Both the position numbers and the translations under genes were made by a program. From contig NZ_JAFMZP010000007.1 of NCBI RefSeq assembly GCF_024436435.1, positions 124,001 through 188,000 on the forward strand: a DNA stretch of 64,000 nt, read 5' to 3'. Under the pieces are notes generated by a model that searched no databases, was not told where the DNA came from, and was given only the letters and a program-made list of their open reading frames with translations. Below are positions 34,264-44,057 of this stretch, one piece after another. Positions within the stretch are counted from its first letter, which is position 1; every line of letters starts with the position of its first letter. This DNA comes from Desertivirga xinjiangensis (GTDB taxonomy: Bacteria; Bacteroidota; Bacteroidia; Sphingobacteriales; Sphingobacteriaceae).

Positions 34264-34731
34264 TTATTCTTTATTTGGAATAATCAGCACAGGACATTTT
34301 GCTTTTCGTATCACCTTCTCGGCAACGCTTCCCGAAATAAAATGGTCAAATCCGGTACGTCCATGTGTTCCCAGGATGATCATATCTGCATTCCATTCTT
34401 CTGCCGTGTGTAATATTTCATCACGCGGATTTCCAACTTTATGAAAAGAGTATATAGTTGCTTTCCCAAAATAGGTATCGGCTATTCTGTCCAATAATTT
34501 TTTGCTGGCTTCTTCCTGCACGTTTATTAATTCAGGCATCATTACAGGAGGTTCATTTAGCAGGGGATCTGCGACAAAAGGAGTTCCGGTAGGAACTTCG
34601 TTGACGTGGATCAAGCCAACATCTGCACCTAGTTTCTGAGCCAGCTCAAAACCATAGCTTGCCGCACGCTCTGAATATTGGCTGTCTTCAACTGCTATCA
34701 GGATTTTGTGAACTTCATTTAGTGTTTTCAT
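34264..34731 (-). CDS. universal stress protein UspA family
   Basis: 155 residues: KILIAVEDSQYSERAASYGFELAQ at the start and the nucleotide-binding GTHGRTGFDHFISGSVAEKVIRKAKCPVLII at the end, with the G-2x-G-9x-G(S) motif of ATP-binding Usp proteins. A single cytoplasmic domain, probably induced by stress. Confidence 0.94.
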   Translation of the reverse strand: MKTLNEVHKILIAVEDSQYSERAASYGFELAQKLGADVGLIHVNEVPTGTPFVADPLLNEPPVMMPELINVQEEASKKLLDRIADTYFGKATIYSFHKVGNPRDEILHTAEEWNADMIILGTHGRTGFDHFISGSVAEKVIRKAKCPVLIIPNKE

Positions 34732-34806
34732 ATAGTTAAAACAGTATTGGTGTTGGTTAAGTTTTTAACGTTTAATTTCTCTTAATTTTTCAGTTCATTT
34801 GTATAA

Positions 34807-35589
34807 ATGATCATGCAATACGGAATTTGTAATTTATCGCTCGTCCCTTTGCGCGCAGAGGCATCAGATAAGAGTGAAATGCTCTCCCAGCTGCTCTTTG
34901 GCGATAGCTTTATCATACTCAATACTACTGAAAAATGGGTAAATATCAAAACATCGTCAGACGAATATGTGGGCTGGATCGATTCAAAACAATACCAGCC
35001 TGTCGATGAAGAATACTATGAAAAACAAAAAAATGCAAGGATTCTTGGGCCGGTATTTGCCCAGGCAATAAAGAAAGGAAGCATCGGAGAATTGATCCAC
35101 CTTGCTGCCGGAAGCAGCATTCCTGAGGAAGCGCAGGGTTCTTTCAGCCTTGGTACAGAACGTTATTTTTACGACTCAGATCTGGTATTTGGAAGTAGGG
35201 GTATCTTTCAGCAGCAGGTGATAAACTATTCCAGGTTTTTCCTGAACTCACCATATTTATGGGGAGGGAAATCTGTTTTTGGAATTGATTGTTCGGGACT
35301 AACCCAGGTGGTTTTCAAAATGCTGGATATCTCCCTGAAAAGAGATGCCTGGCAGCAGGCAGAGCAGGGAGAAGTTGTTAATTTTTTACAGGAAGTGAAG
35401 CCGGGGGATCTTGCATTCTTCGATAATGCGGAAGGACGGATTACCCATGTAGGTATTATGCTCAATGAGCATCAGATCATTCATGCCTCCGGCAGAGTGA
35501 AAATAGATCCCATTGATGATCAGGGTATTTATAGCCTGGACCTGAAAAAACATTCGCATAAACTAAGGATCATTAAGCGTTATGTTTAG
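34807..35589 (+). CDS. C40 NlpC/P60 cysteine peptidase with SH3 domain
   Basis: 260 residues from ATG 34807 (a second ATG is at 34813). N-terminal SH3-like domain (YGICNLSLVPLRAEASDKSEM), then the NlpC/P60 core with catalytic Cys162 in GIDCSGLTQ and His near 216 in ITHVGIML. These enzymes cut peptidoglycan stem peptides, often in peptide recycling when cytosolic. No signal peptide is evident, so a recycling role is more likely than wall cutting. Confidence 0.92.
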   Translation: MIMQYGICNLSLVPLRAEASDKSEMLSQLLFGDSFIILNTTEKWVNIKTSSDEYVGWIDSKQYQPVDEEYYEKQKNARILGPVFAQAIKKGSIGELIHLAAGSSIPEEAQGSFSLGTERYFYDSDLVFGSRGIFQQQVINYSRFFLNSPYLWGGKSVFGIDCSGLTQVVFKMLDISLKRDAWQQAEQGEVVNFLQEVKPGDLAFFDNAEGRITHVGIMLNEHQIIHASGRVKIDPIDDQGIYSLDLKKHSHKLRIIKRYV

Positions 35590-35601
35590 TAAAATCCTGG
35601 T

Positions 35602-36510
35602 TTAAAAACTCACTTCCCAAACCATAACATTCTTGTCGTCGCTGACGGATATAAGTGCGCCTGATTCCTTATCCCAGCCCAGTTTATTTATAGAATGACT
35701 ATGACTCTCCATGCCCTTTTCTCGGCTGATGATCTTCCTTAGCTTAAAGCTGTCAGCATCCCATATCTTAATGCTTTTATCCTGGCTTGAGGTGGCAAAA
35801 TAGGGAAGGGCCGGATGGAATTTAATATCATATATAGAAAACATATGAGCCACAATGCTTTCCTTCAGGCTGAAATCTCCGCTATTCCAAATGTTGAGCT
35901 TCGCATCCCTGCCGCCGGAAAGAAGGTATTTGCCATCAGGAGAAAACTGCACTGAGGTTAGCGGATGTGTATGTCCGGCTAGTTGAGTAACATAAGAGTA
36001 ATCCTCTATGTTATAGATATAGATCACACTGTCCTTACATCCAAAAGCTACCAGTTTTTGATCCGGACTAATAGCAATGCAACGAATCGTTTGGTCTGAT
36101 ACCTTAAAGTTGTAAAGCAAATTAAAGGTCAGCAAGTCTACAACAGATACAGTGCCGTCTTCGGAAGCCGCAAGTAATTCTTTTTTATGAGGAACAGAGT
36201 TTAGTGCGAAAACCGGCAACTTATGATGATTGAAAACAGCCGTGATCCTCTGCTCTTCAAAGTTAAAAAGGCTGACCTTCCCGCTTCGTTCGGCCACTGC
36301 AAGAACCGGCGCGAAATCCGGGGAATGCAGGGAATATACAGAGCTCGACACGGGCATAAGAACCTTAATAAAAGAAAGCTCTCTGGAGCTCCACTCAACA
36401 ACTCCCTTATCATTGCCTGCCGTAAAAAAGATACCAGGTTTCTGCGACGGTTCAAGGGCATAAATCGGATTCTGATGCCCTGTCAATGATGTTTTCCTAA
36501 CTACCTCCAT
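35602..36510 (-). CDS. WD40-repeat protein
   Basis: 302 residues with six or seven WD40 repeats, e.g. LAGHTHPLTSVQFSPDGKYLLSGGRD and IYDIKFHPALPYFATSSQDKSIKIWD, forming a propeller for protein contacts. It starts 48 bases after hisIE on the same strand without an intervening terminator, so it may be the last gene of the his transcript. No other catalytic domain is attached. Confidence 0.9.
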   Translation of the reverse strand: MEVVRKTSLTGHQNPIYALEPSQKPGIFFTAGNDKGVVEWSSRELSFIKVLMPVSSSVYSLHSPDFAPVLAVAERSGKVSLFNFEEQRITAVFNHHKLPVFALNSVPHKKELLAASEDGTVSVVDLLTFNLLYNFKVSDQTIRCIAISPDQKLVAFGCKDSVIYIYNIEDYSYVTQLAGHTHPLTSVQFSPDGKYLLSGGRDAKLNIWNSGDFSLKESIVAHMFSIYDIKFHPALPYFATSSQDKSIKIWDADSFKLRKIISREKGMESHSHSINKLGWDKESGALISVSDDKNVMVWEVSF

Positions 36511-36558
36511 ACTAACACGCTGTTTTACTCTTCTGCAAGACCAAAAAATAAAGAAGAA

Positions 36559-37146
36559 TTATTTATGCCTGCTCTCCAGGTTCCTGGCAATAGTTTCAAG
36601 GCTTACATTCTTCTCTTTCAGGAGAACAAGCAAATGAAACACAAGGTCAGAAGCTTCGTTGATCAGATCATTCTCAGTTTCATTCAGAGCGGCGATCACG
36701 GTCTCTACACCTTCCTCACCAACCTTTTGAGCAATTTTATTTAAACCTTTTTCTCTCAGCCGGTTCACATACGAACCTTCAACAGGGTTCTTGTACCGGT
36801 CGTTAATGATCTCCGACAGCTTAAAGATGAAGTTTTGGTTATATTCCGTTTTAAAACAACTGCGGGATCCGGTATGACAGGTTGGGCCAACGGGGCTTGC
36901 CTTTATAAGGAGAGTATCATTGTCGCAATCAATATGGGTCGAGCTCACGAACAGAAAGTTACCGCTTTCCTCGCCCTTGGTCCACAAACGGTTCTTCGTC
37001 CTGGAAAAGAAGGTCACTTTGCCTTCAGATTGGGTTTTCTGAAAAGCCTCCTCATTCATGTATCCCAGCATAAGCACCTCCAGGGTTTGCTCATCCTGGA
37101 TAACCACCGGAACGAGGCCGTCCGATTTTGAAAAATCTATAGTCAT
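36559..37146 (-). CDS. hisIE: bifunctional phosphoribosyl-AMP cyclohydrolase / phosphoribosyl-ATP pyrophosphatase
   Basis: 195 residues. The HisI half has the zinc-binding Cys and Asp residues (HIDCDNDTLL, GPTCHTGSRSCF); the HisE half is helical (EEGVETVIAALNETENDLINEASDLVFHLLVLL). Together they do the second and third steps of histidine synthesis. Its ATG overlaps the hisF stop by one base (TAATG). Confidence 0.96.
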   Translation of the reverse strand: MTIDFSKSDGLVPVVIQDEQTLEVLMLGYMNEEAFQKTQSEGKVTFFSRTKNRLWTKGEESGNFLFVSSTHIDCDNDTLLIKASPVGPTCHTGSRSCFKTEYNQNFIFKLSEIINDRYKNPVEGSYVNRLREKGLNKIAQKVGEEGVETVIAALNETENDLINEASDLVFHLLVLLKEKNVSLETIARNLESRHK

Positions 37147-37949
37147 TATAACCTTACTTCAATAGTGTGTTTTCTTAATTCTTCTTTTAGCGACGGAATC
37201 AATATTTCTCCATAATGAAACACAGATGCTGCAAGTGCTGCGTCCACGTTACTTTTCTGAAATACGTCAACAAAGTGCTGCATACTTCCCGCTCCGCCAG
37301 AGGCAATCAGAGGAATAGATATGGAATCATTTATTTTTTTGAGCAGGAAATTGTCAAAGCCAGCTTTGGTTCCGTCGTGATCCATAGAAGTCAAAAGTAT
37401 TTCGCCAGCGCCTCTTTCTTCTGCTTCTTTGATCCATTTTTCGGTCTCGAGCTCGGTAGCAATGCGTCCGCCATTTAAGTGTACCAGATTGGTGTCGCCA
37501 ATAAATTTGGTATCTACAGCAACCACTACAAACTGTTTACCAAAAGCCATTGCCAGCTCGTTGATCAGTTCCGGATTACGCACAGCGGCCGAATTAACAG
37601 ATATTTTATCTGCACCAGCATTTAAAAGGATATCAGCATCCGCTATTTCATTGATTCCACCTCCGATAGTGAAAGGAATATTTATTTGCCGGGCAACGGC
37701 TTTCACCAGCTCGACCATAGTTTTGCGACGCTCATGAGTTGCGGTTATGTCGAGAAAGACAAGTTCATCAGCACCTTGTTGAGAATATTGCCAGGCAAGC
37801 TCTACAGGGTCACCTGCATCACGAAGATCAACGAAATTGACTCCTTTAACCGTGCGGCCGTCTTTAACGTCAAGGCAGGGAATAATGCGCTTGGCAAGCC
37901 CCAGGCCCCCTGTTGGGGGACTTTGTAAAGCGGCTTGAATAGTACTCAA
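37146..37949 (-). CDS. hisF: imidazole glycerol phosphate synthase cyclase subunit
   Basis: 267 residues as annotated from a TTG at 37949. From [14 protein letters not shown] on, it is a full TIM barrel with catalytic Asp in CLDVKDG and in SMDHDGT. The expected ATG directly before Leu-Ala-Lys-Arg is absent; instead 16-17 residues [17 protein letters not shown] precede it, encoded by a C5/G5 intergenic repeat. The best start in frame is TTG 37949. HisF cyclises PRFAR with ammonia delivered by HisH. Confidence 0.92.
   Translation of the reverse strand: MSTIQAALQSPPTGGLGLAKRIIPCLDVKDGRTVKGVNFVDLRDAGDPVELAWQYSQQGADELVFLDITATHERRKTMVELVKAVARQINIPFTIGGGINEIADADILLNAGADKISVNSAAVRNPELINELAMAFGKQFVVVAVDTKFIGDTNLVHLNGGRIATELETEKWIKEAEERGAGEILLTSMDHDGTKAGFDNFLLKKINDSISIPLIASGGAGSMQHFVDVFQKSNVDAALAASVFHYGEILIPSLKEELRKHTIEVRL
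37897..37924 (-). repeat. C5/G5 repeat inside hisF 5' end
   Basis: On the minus strand AAAGTCCCCC-AACA-GGGGG followed by CCTGGGGCT. It resembles the repeat in the hisG-hisD gap (43021-43046) and supplies the Ser-Pro-Pro-Thr-Gly-Gly-Leu-Gly part of the HisF N-terminus. Confidence 0.7.
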
Positions 37950-37981
37950 ATTTTGTATGTTTTGTATGTTCTTTAAACCAA

Positions 37982-38731
37982 TTAGAATGAAATCAAGGAT
38001 TTCAGGTTCCAGTCTTTAATTTCTTCAATGGTAATATGCCCTTCATAGATAGCTTTACCTACTACGCAAGCTTCTACTTTTATTTCCTGAACTGCACGGA
38101 TATCGTCCATTGAACTGATACCTCCTGAAGCAATTAACTTGATAAACGGAGAATGATCTAATAATTTCTGGTAAAGTTCTACCCCTGCACCCGCAAGCTT
38201 ACCATCTTTGTTGATGTCTGTACATAAAAAACGGAAAAATCCAAGGTTAAGACAACGGTCAACGTAGTCCATTAATTTAATAGGAGAGCTTTCCATCCAT
38301 CCTGAATACTTGATAACCTCATCAAGTACATCGATAGCCACAACGATCTGGTCTGAGCATTTTTCTTTTCCGCACAGATCCTCACTTAACTGAGGCAAAA
38401 AGTCGGGATTGGTGATCGCCTGGGTTCCTACAATGACGCGGTGGATGCCAGCATCAAGCAACTCTTTTACTTTGTCAATACTTCTCACACCACCACCATA
38501 CTGCACTTTCATCTCTGTTTTCTGGATGATGTCAAAAAGATATTCCTGGTTACTAAAATCGCCTTTTGCGCCGTTTAGGTCTATGATGTGAACGAACTCA
38601 GTACCGTTCGACTGGTACTTTTCAATCATTTCCTCTAAAGTTACATCGTATAATGTAGCTTCGTTGTAGTTTCCTTCACGCAAACGGACAACTTTTTTGT
38701 CCAAAATATCAATTGCCGGAATAATGTACAT
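37982..38731 (-). CDS. hisA: ProFAR isomerase
   Basis: 249 residues, TIM barrel with [18 protein letters not shown] at the start (catalytic Asp8) and [12 protein letters not shown] for the second catalytic Asp. It performs the fourth step of histidine synthesis. Lies 33 bases after hisH and 32 before hisF on the same strand. Confidence 0.96.
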   Translation of the reverse strand: MYIIPAIDILDKKVVRLREGNYNEATLYDVTLEEMIEKYQSNGTEFVHIIDLNGAKGDFSNQEYLFDIIQKTEMKVQYGGGVRSIDKVKELLDAGIHRVIVGTQAITNPDFLPQLSEDLCGKEKCSDQIVVAIDVLDEVIKYSGWMESSPIKLMDYVDRCLNLGFFRFLCTDINKDGKLAGAGVELYQKLLDHSPFIKLIASGGISSMDDIRAVQEIKVEACVVGKAIYEGHITIEEIKDWNLKSLISF

Positions 38732-38764
38732 AGTTTATTTATTTATGTTCAAGGATCAATAAGT

Positions 38765-39385
38765 CTAGAGTGATCCTTCAAGTTTCAATGATGCAAAGTT
38801 TTTTAACAGTTGTTCGCCAGCTTCCCCGGATTTTTCAGGATGAAACTGAACCCCATAATAATTATCCTTTTGCAATGCCGCCGAAAATTTAATTCCATGT
38901 TCGGCAAAAGCGATTGTAAAAGTAGGATTAAATTCTATAAAATAGGAATGTACAAAGTAAAAGTACGATCCCTCATTTATATCCTTAAATAATTCATTAT
39001 CAAGTTTATCATTAAAGCCGGAACTAACTCTGTTCCAACCCATATGAGGGATTTTTAGTTTTATATTTTCTGAAAAATGACACGTTTTTAATGGGGCGAT
39101 TCCAAGCAGGTGCGCATTTCCCTCTTCTGAAAAGTCTGTAAGCAGTTGCATACCCACACAAATACCCAGAACTGGTTTGGAGGTTGCCTTGATTTTTTCG
39201 ACCATTCCGCTTTCTTCAAGTTTCTTCATTGCAGCCCCTGCATGCCCTACACCCGGGATGATGTAGCGTTCATACTTGTCAAACTCGTCGACTGAATTGA
39301 TCATCTCATAAGCAATATTCTGCCTGTCGAGGGCTGCTGTTAATGAAAAGATATTCCCCGCGCCGTAATTAACTATCCCTATCAT
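38765..39385 (-). CDS. hisH: imidazole glycerol phosphate synthase glutaminase subunit
   Basis: 206 residues, class I glutamine amidotransferase. The triad is Cys in GICVGMQLL, and His and Glu in VQFHPEKSGEAG near the C-terminus. It provides ammonia to HisF. The start MIGIVNYGAGN is typical. Confidence 0.96.
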   Translation of the reverse strand: MIGIVNYGAGNIFSLTAALDRQNIAYEMINSVDEFDKYERYIIPGVGHAGAAMKKLEESGMVEKIKATSKPVLGICVGMQLLTDFSEEGNAHLLGIAPLKTCHFSENIKLKIPHMGWNRVSSGFNDKLDNELFKDINEGSYFYFVHSYFIEFNPTFTIAFAEHGIKFSAALQKDNYYGVQFHPEKSGEAGEQLLKNFASLKLEGSL

Positions 39386-39413
39386 GAATTAAGCTCTTAT
39401 TAGAATAAAAGTA

Positions 39414-40613
39414 TTATAAAAGTCCCTTAGTACTTGGCAGCTGCATGTTATTTACGTCTCGCTTTGCTGCAACTTTAATGGCTTTGGCGAAAGCTTTAAA
39501 TATAGCCTCAATCTTATGGTGCTCATTCTGGCCCTCAGCTTTTATATTCAGATTGCTTTTTGAGGCATCGCTGAACGACTTGAAGAAATGGAAGAACATC
39601 TCAGTAGGCATTTCTCCAACTTTTTCACGCTTAAATTCTGCATCCCATACAATCCAGTTCCTGCCGCCAAAGTCGATCGCTACCTGCGCAAGGCAGTCGT
39701 CCATGGGGAGACAAAATCCATAACGTTCGATTCCGCGCTTATCGCCAAGAGCCTTCGCAATTGCTTCACCCAAAGCAATACCAGTATCTTCAATGGTGTG
39801 GTGCTCATCGATATGCAGATCGCCTTTGGCGTTTATCTCTAAATCGATACTGCCATGCCTTGCAATTTGATCAAGCATGTGATCAAAGAAATGTAATCCC
39901 GTGGATATTTTAGCCTCTCCTTTTCCATCAAGATTCAGCTTTATATAAATGTCGGTCTCCTTTGTGGTACGTTTATGCTCGATCTCCCTTTTACCAACCT
40001 TCAAAAACTCATATACATCTTTCCAGTTTGCGGTGTCTAAAGCGATATATGACTTTAGTTCAGCAGCCTGTTCTGTAATTTCATCCAGGCCGAGAGTCGC
40101 ATCGTGTTTCAGCCAGATAGCTTTAGATCCAAGGTTCTTAGCAAGTACAACATCCGTGATCCTGTCTCCAATAACGAAAGAATTCGTCAGGTCGTATCTT
40201 TCAGTATCAAGATAATGTGTAAGGAGAGAGGTGCCCGGTTTGCGGGTCGGAGCATTTTCATGAGCAAACGTCTTGTCAATAATAACCTCTTTAAACTGTA
40301 TCCCTTCGGCTATGAAAGAGTCGATAAGAAAGTTATGAACAGGCCAGAAATTAGCTTCCGGATGTGAATCTGTTCCCAGGCCGTCCTGGTTAGTTACCAT
40401 AACAAGGTCAAAGTCCAGCTCTTCCGTAATTTTTGTCAGGTATTTGAATACTCCTGGATAGAACTTAAGCTTCTCGAAAGAATCTACCTGGTAATCTTCA
40501 GGTTCCAGACAGAGTGTACCATCACGGTCGATAAATAACACTTTACGTGGGGCAGCATTGCCGGCCTCATTCAAAGAAGATGTATCCGCTGTATTTTCTT
40601 GTTCAATTCCCAT
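39414..40613 (-). CDS. hisB: bifunctional histidinol-phosphatase / IGP dehydratase
   Basis: 399 residues. N-terminal HAD phosphatase with nucleophile in FIDRDGTL (Asp29, Asp31 by position), C-terminal IGP dehydratase with the manganese-binding [12 protein letters not shown] and [13 protein letters not shown]. This fused, enterobacterial-type HisB performs steps six and eight. HisC ends one base before it begins. Confidence 0.96.
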   Translation of the reverse strand: MGIEQENTADTSSLNEAGNAAPRKVLFIDRDGTLCLEPEDYQVDSFEKLKFYPGVFKYLTKITEELDFDLVMVTNQDGLGTDSHPEANFWPVHNFLIDSFIAEGIQFKEVIIDKTFAHENAPTRKPGTSLLTHYLDTERYDLTNSFVIGDRITDVVLAKNLGSKAIWLKHDATLGLDEITEQAAELKSYIALDTANWKDVYEFLKVGKREIEHKRTTKETDIYIKLNLDGKGEAKISTGLHFFDHMLDQIARHGSIDLEINAKGDLHIDEHHTIEDTGIALGEAIAKALGDKRGIERYGFCLPMDDCLAQVAIDFGGRNWIVWDAEFKREKVGEMPTEMFFHFFKSFSDASKSNLNIKAEGQNEHHKIEAIFKAFAKAIKVAAKRDVNNMQLPSTKGLL

Positions 40614-40614
40614 T

Positions 40615-41667
40615 TTAGGATTGATATTTTGTTAATGTTTCTATTAAGATCTTGTTTTCAGCAGGTGTCCCTATCGTAATACGAAGGCTTCCCTCACATA
40701 ACTCCACTTTTGAGCGGTCGCGAACAATGATTCCCCTTTCTACAAGGAAGTTATAGATGCCTTTCGCATCACTGGTTTTTGCCAGGATAAAATTAGCATC
40801 CGAAGGGAACACTTTTATTACAAACGGAAGCTGCAGTAGCCCGGTAACTAGTTTTTCGCGTTCTACTATGGTTTCTTTGATCCACTCGTTTACTTTTTCA
40901 AGGTTGCCTAAGGCTTGCAGAGCAAGCTGTTGCGATGCCTCATTTATGTTATAAGGGGGTTTTACCTTGTTGAAAACCTCTATGATCTCCTCGCTGGCAA
41001 AGGCCATTCCGACGCGCAAAGCTGCCAGTCCCCAGGCTTTTGATAAAGTTTGAAGGATAACGAGGTTACTGTACTCGGTAAGCTCCTGGATGAAAGTCTT
41101 CTGGCGCGAATAGTTGATATACGCTTCATCGATAACCACCAATCCGGGGAAGTTTGCTAATACAGTTTCAATATCATCCCTGTGGATTGAATTTGCAGTA
41201 GGGTTATTCGGCGAACAAATAAATATAAGCTTAGTGTTTTCGTCAATGGCCTCAGCAATACCCTCCAGATTTAATTGATAGTCCGGTGTCAGGGGAACCT
41301 TCTTAATCTGGACATCATTGATGTTAGCTGATACCTCATACATTCCGTAGGTAGGGGGTACGGTGATCACATTGTCAATGCCCGGACGGCAAAATGCTCT
41401 GAACAGGATATCAATGGCTTCGTCGCTTCCGTTTCCGAGAAAGATGTTTTGCGGTGGAACCCCCTTTATTTCGCTTAAGCGTTTCTTTACCGACCATTGA
41501 AGCGGGTCGGGGTAACGGTTATATTGTCTCTCAAGCGGAGAACCGTAGCTGTTTTCGTTAGCATCCAAATAAACAGATGCTTCACCCTTGAACTCGTCAC
41601 GGGCTGAAGAGTAGGGTACCAGATTTTTTATGTTCTCCCGTAAAATATTGTTTAAATCAAAACTCAT
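40615..41667 (-). CDS. hisC: histidinol-phosphate aminotransferase
   Basis: 350 residues, class I/II aminotransferase fold. The PLP lysine is in [26 protein letters not shown] at the substrate end and [12 protein letters not shown] are typical of HisC. It makes L-histidinol phosphate. Confidence 0.96.
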   Translation of the reverse strand: MSFDLNNILRENIKNLVPYSSARDEFKGEASVYLDANENSYGSPLERQYNRYPDPLQWSVKKRLSEIKGVPPQNIFLGNGSDEAIDILFRAFCRPGIDNVITVPPTYGMYEVSANINDVQIKKVPLTPDYQLNLEGIAEAIDENTKLIFICSPNNPTANSIHRDDIETVLANFPGLVVIDEAYINYSRQKTFIQELTEYSNLVILQTLSKAWGLAALRVGMAFASEEIIEVFNKVKPPYNINEASQQLALQALGNLEKVNEWIKETIVEREKLVTGLLQLPFVIKVFPSDANFILAKTSDAKGIYNFLVERGIIVRDRSKVELCEGSLRITIGTPAENKILIETLTKYQS

Positions 41668-41713
41668 CTTAGCGTTTGTTATTTTAAGCTACAGCTTTTT
41701 ATTATTTGATTTA

Positions 41714-43009
41714 CTAAGTCAATGAAGACTTTCTAACAGTTACAGCGTTTTTGTGGGCCTGTAAACCTTCCAGTTCTGCAAGGATCTCGACGGTATTCCC
41801 CAGGTTATTTATTCCCTCGGGACTAAGATGCTGAAACGTGATTTTTTTTATGAAAGAATCCACCGAGACGCCGGAATAGGAGCGGGCATAAGCGCTGGTT
41901 GGAAGAGTATGATTGGTTCCCGAAGCGTAGTCGCCTGCACTTTCAGGCGTCAGGTTGCCCAGGAATACAGAGCCTGCATTGCTGATCCCGGCAGTTATCT
42001 TCTCCCAGTTGTCAGTAGCCAGGATCAGGTGTTCTGGTGCGTATTTATTACTGAACTCCATAGCTGTATTAAGATCCTGAGCGAGGATGGCGTAAGAGTT
42101 TTCAATTGCCTTAGCGGCAATTTCTTTCCTCGGGAGTTCTTCCAGTTGTTTTTTTAACTCTTCGATCGTTTGCTCAATAATTGAAGAAGAGGTTGATACC
42201 AATACAGCCTGCGAATCAGGACCATGCTCAGCCTGAGCCAGGAGATCTGCCGCAACAAAAACAGGATTAGCTGTTTCATCTGCAATAACCAGGACTTCGG
42301 AGGGGCCGGCGGGCATATCTATAGAAGTTTGAGTACTCGATTGAATGATGGTTTTTGCCCGGGTTACATACTGATTGCCAGGGCCAAAGATCTTGTCAAC
42401 TTTTGTAATTGAAGCTGTTCCATAGGCCATAGCAGCCACTGCTTGAGCTCCGCCTACAAGGTAGATACGGTCGATCTCCAGAAGCTTTGCTACATAAGCG
42501 ATATAACAATTAATTAAGCCATCCTTTTGCGGTGGCGAACAAACTATTATCTCCTTACTTCCGGCAATTTTCGCAGGAATCCCAAGCATCAGGAAGGTAC
42601 TTGGCAGAACCGCTGTTCCGCCGGGAATATACAGGCCAACCTTCTCGATGGGCCGGGTTTCTCTCCAGCAGGTAACTCCAGGCATGGTTTCCACTTTCTG
42701 CTCTTGCTTGAGCTGGCTCTCATGGAACCTGTATATGTTTTGATACGCGGTATTAATGGCCGACTTTTGATCCTCGCCAATACTCTCCGCTATTCTGCCG
42801 ATCTCGTCTCTGTCAAGATACAGGCGGCTCAGTTTTACTTTATCAAAAGCTTCCGCAAACTCCAGCAAGGCAAAGTCGCCCTTTGCTCTAACGGCAGCTA
42901 TAATGGATTCTACACGTTCCCCAATGCTGTTGTTTTCGTCTGCATTGCGTGAAACCAGTTTATCTATAGCAGCCTCACTTAGTTCTGTATAAGTATAAGT
43001 CTTAAGCAT
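41714..43009 (-). CDS. hisD: histidinol dehydrogenase
   Basis: 431 residues. Signatures GPGNQYVTRAK, DMPAGPSEVLVIAD, LAQAEHGPDSQ, and the catalytic EH pair in NKYAPEHL, plus SGTNHTLPT for zinc. It performs the last two steps to histidine. The 35-base gap to hisG contains a C5/G5 repeat. Confidence 0.96.
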   Translation of the reverse strand: MLKTYTYTELSEAAIDKLVSRNADENNSIGERVESIIAAVRAKGDFALLEFAEAFDKVKLSRLYLDRDEIGRIAESIGEDQKSAINTAYQNIYRFHESQLKQEQKVETMPGVTCWRETRPIEKVGLYIPGGTAVLPSTFLMLGIPAKIAGSKEIIVCSPPQKDGLINCYIAYVAKLLEIDRIYLVGGAQAVAAMAYGTASITKVDKIFGPGNQYVTRAKTIIQSSTQTSIDMPAGPSEVLVIADETANPVFVAADLLAQAEHGPDSQAVLVSTSSSIIEQTIEELKKQLEELPRKEIAAKAIENSYAILAQDLNTAMEFSNKYAPEHLILATDNWEKITAGISNAGSVFLGNLTPESAGDYASGTNHTLPTSAYARSYSGVSVDSFIKKITFQHLSPEGINNLGNTVEILAELEGLQAHKNAVTVRKSSLT

Positions 43010-43020
43010 AACATTAATTA

Positions 43021-43046
43021 TTCCCCGAAAGGGGGATTTAAGGGCT
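43021..43046 (-). repeat. C5/G5 repeat between hisG and hisD
   Basis: Minus strand AGCCCTTAAATCCCCC-TTTC-GGGGAA, overlapping the hisG stop codon. Same family as the copy absorbed in hisF, in the opposite orientation. It can form a short G/C hairpin between two operon genes, perhaps affecting mRNA stability. Confidence 0.65.
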
Positions 43047-43896
43047 AAAGAATTATCTTTTCGATTGGCATCACCACAATACCTTGCGCGCCTGCAGCCT
43101 TCAACTGACTTATCTTACTCCAGAAATCCTTTTCAGGAATTACAGTATGTACAGCTACCCAGCCTTCCTCAGCTAAGGGAACAACTGTAGGGCTTTTAAT
43201 GCCAGGCAGTAAGGTTTTTATCTCATCCAAACGAGCTCTTTCCGCATTTAAAACCACATATTTGGTTTCTTTAGCTCTTAGAACAGACTGGATGCGCTGT
43301 ATTAATTCAACGATCAGAGGATTCTCTTCTTCGCCTTTACGGCCGATCAGCACCGCTTCAGAATGTAAAACATCTCCGAACGGCTTTAATCCGTTGCTCT
43401 TCAATGTGCCTCCGGTAGATACCAGGTCGCAGATTGCATCGCTCAGACCTAAGCCTGGTGCAATTTCTACAGATCCGGAAATGGTTCTGATCTCAGCACT
43501 AATGTTATTATCGGTAAGAAACTTTTTGAGAATTACAGGATACGAAGTTGCTATAGCCTTTCCGTTAAGATCAGCAAGCACTTCAATCTCACCTTTATTT
43601 GGAATGGCCAGCTTTAAAGAGCATTTACCAAAACCAAGCTTTTGCAAATAGGCTACCTCTACTTCAGTCTCGCAAATAACGTTCTCACCCACAATACCTA
43701 AGTCGGCAATACCGTCCTGTACGTATTCAGGAATATCATCATCGCGCAGAAAAAGTATCTCCAGTGGAAAATTTGAGACTTGAGAGATTAGGGAGCTTTT
43801 ATAGTTTTCGAAACTTAAACCGCAGTTCTTAAGAAGCTCAACAGATTTTTCGTTTAACCTACCCGATTTCTGGATAGCTATTTTGAGTGTTTTCAA
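43045..43896 (-). CDS. hisG: ATP phosphoribosyltransferase, long form
   Basis: 283 residues, so the long HisG form with a C-terminal ACT-like regulatory domain (TVIPEKDFWSKISQLKAAGAQGIVV) that binds histidine directly; hisZ is not needed. Catalytic part: QKSGRLNEKS, then GLGLSDAICDLVSTGGTLKSNGL for PRPP binding. The start codon is TTG at 43896 (MKTLKIAIQKSG); no in-frame ATG gives a better N-terminus. First enzyme of the pathway, after an unannotated His leader peptide. Confidence 0.94.
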   Translation of the reverse strand: MKTLKIAIQKSGRLNEKSVELLKNCGLSFENYKSSLISQVSNFPLEILFLRDDDIPEYVQDGIADLGIVGENVICETEVEVAYLQKLGFGKCSLKLAIPNKGEIEVLADLNGKAIATSYPVILKKFLTDNNISAEIRTISGSVEIAPGLGLSDAICDLVSTGGTLKSNGLKPFGDVLHSEAVLIGRKGEEENPLIVELIQRIQSVLRAKETKYVVLNAERARLDEIKTLLPGIKSPTVVPLAEEGWVAVHTVIPEKDFWSKISQLKAAGAQGIVVMPIEKIIL

Positions 43897-43923
43897 TATT
43901 TATAATTTTATAATCAGACCAAC

Positions 43924-43961
43924 AAAAAAGTTCGGGGTATCAGTTTCACGTAGAAACATAC
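43924..43961 (-). promoter_or_regulatory. competing hairpin region of his leader RNA
   Basis: Hairpin GTAT-GTTTC (43961-43953) with GAAAC-TG-ATAC (43947-43937), then CCCCGAAC and six T (43929-43924). The segment GTGAAACTGAT can instead pair with ATCAGT-A-TTCAC of the leader ORF (codons 3-6), eleven pairs with one bulged base. The two structures exclude each other, as in attenuators, but no G/C-rich stem abuts the T-run. Confidence 0.45.
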
Positions 43962-43977
43962 ATTTATATCTATCGCC

Positions 43978-44025
43978 TCAATGGCGATGATGGAAATGCA
44001 TGTGATGAGTGAATACTGATGTCAT
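43978..44025 (-). CDS. hisL: histidine leader peptide
   Basis: ATG at 44025-44023, TGA at 43980-43978: MTSVFTHHMHFHHRH, 15 residues with six His, at codons 7, 8, 10, 12, 13 and 15. It lies 33 bases after an exact promoter element and 81 bases before hisG. A small hairpin ATCGCC-ATTGA-GGCGAT covers its stop codon. This is the expected architecture of ribosome-mediated regulation by histidyl-tRNA supply. It lies in a 330-base gap (43897-44226) that otherwise holds only a palindromic repeat. The reading is mine; the composition is far from random. Confidence 0.85.
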   Translation of the reverse strand: MTSVFTHHMHFHHRH

Positions 44026-44057
44026 ACTTGTTGATATCCTGATTAAACAGGGAGCCG

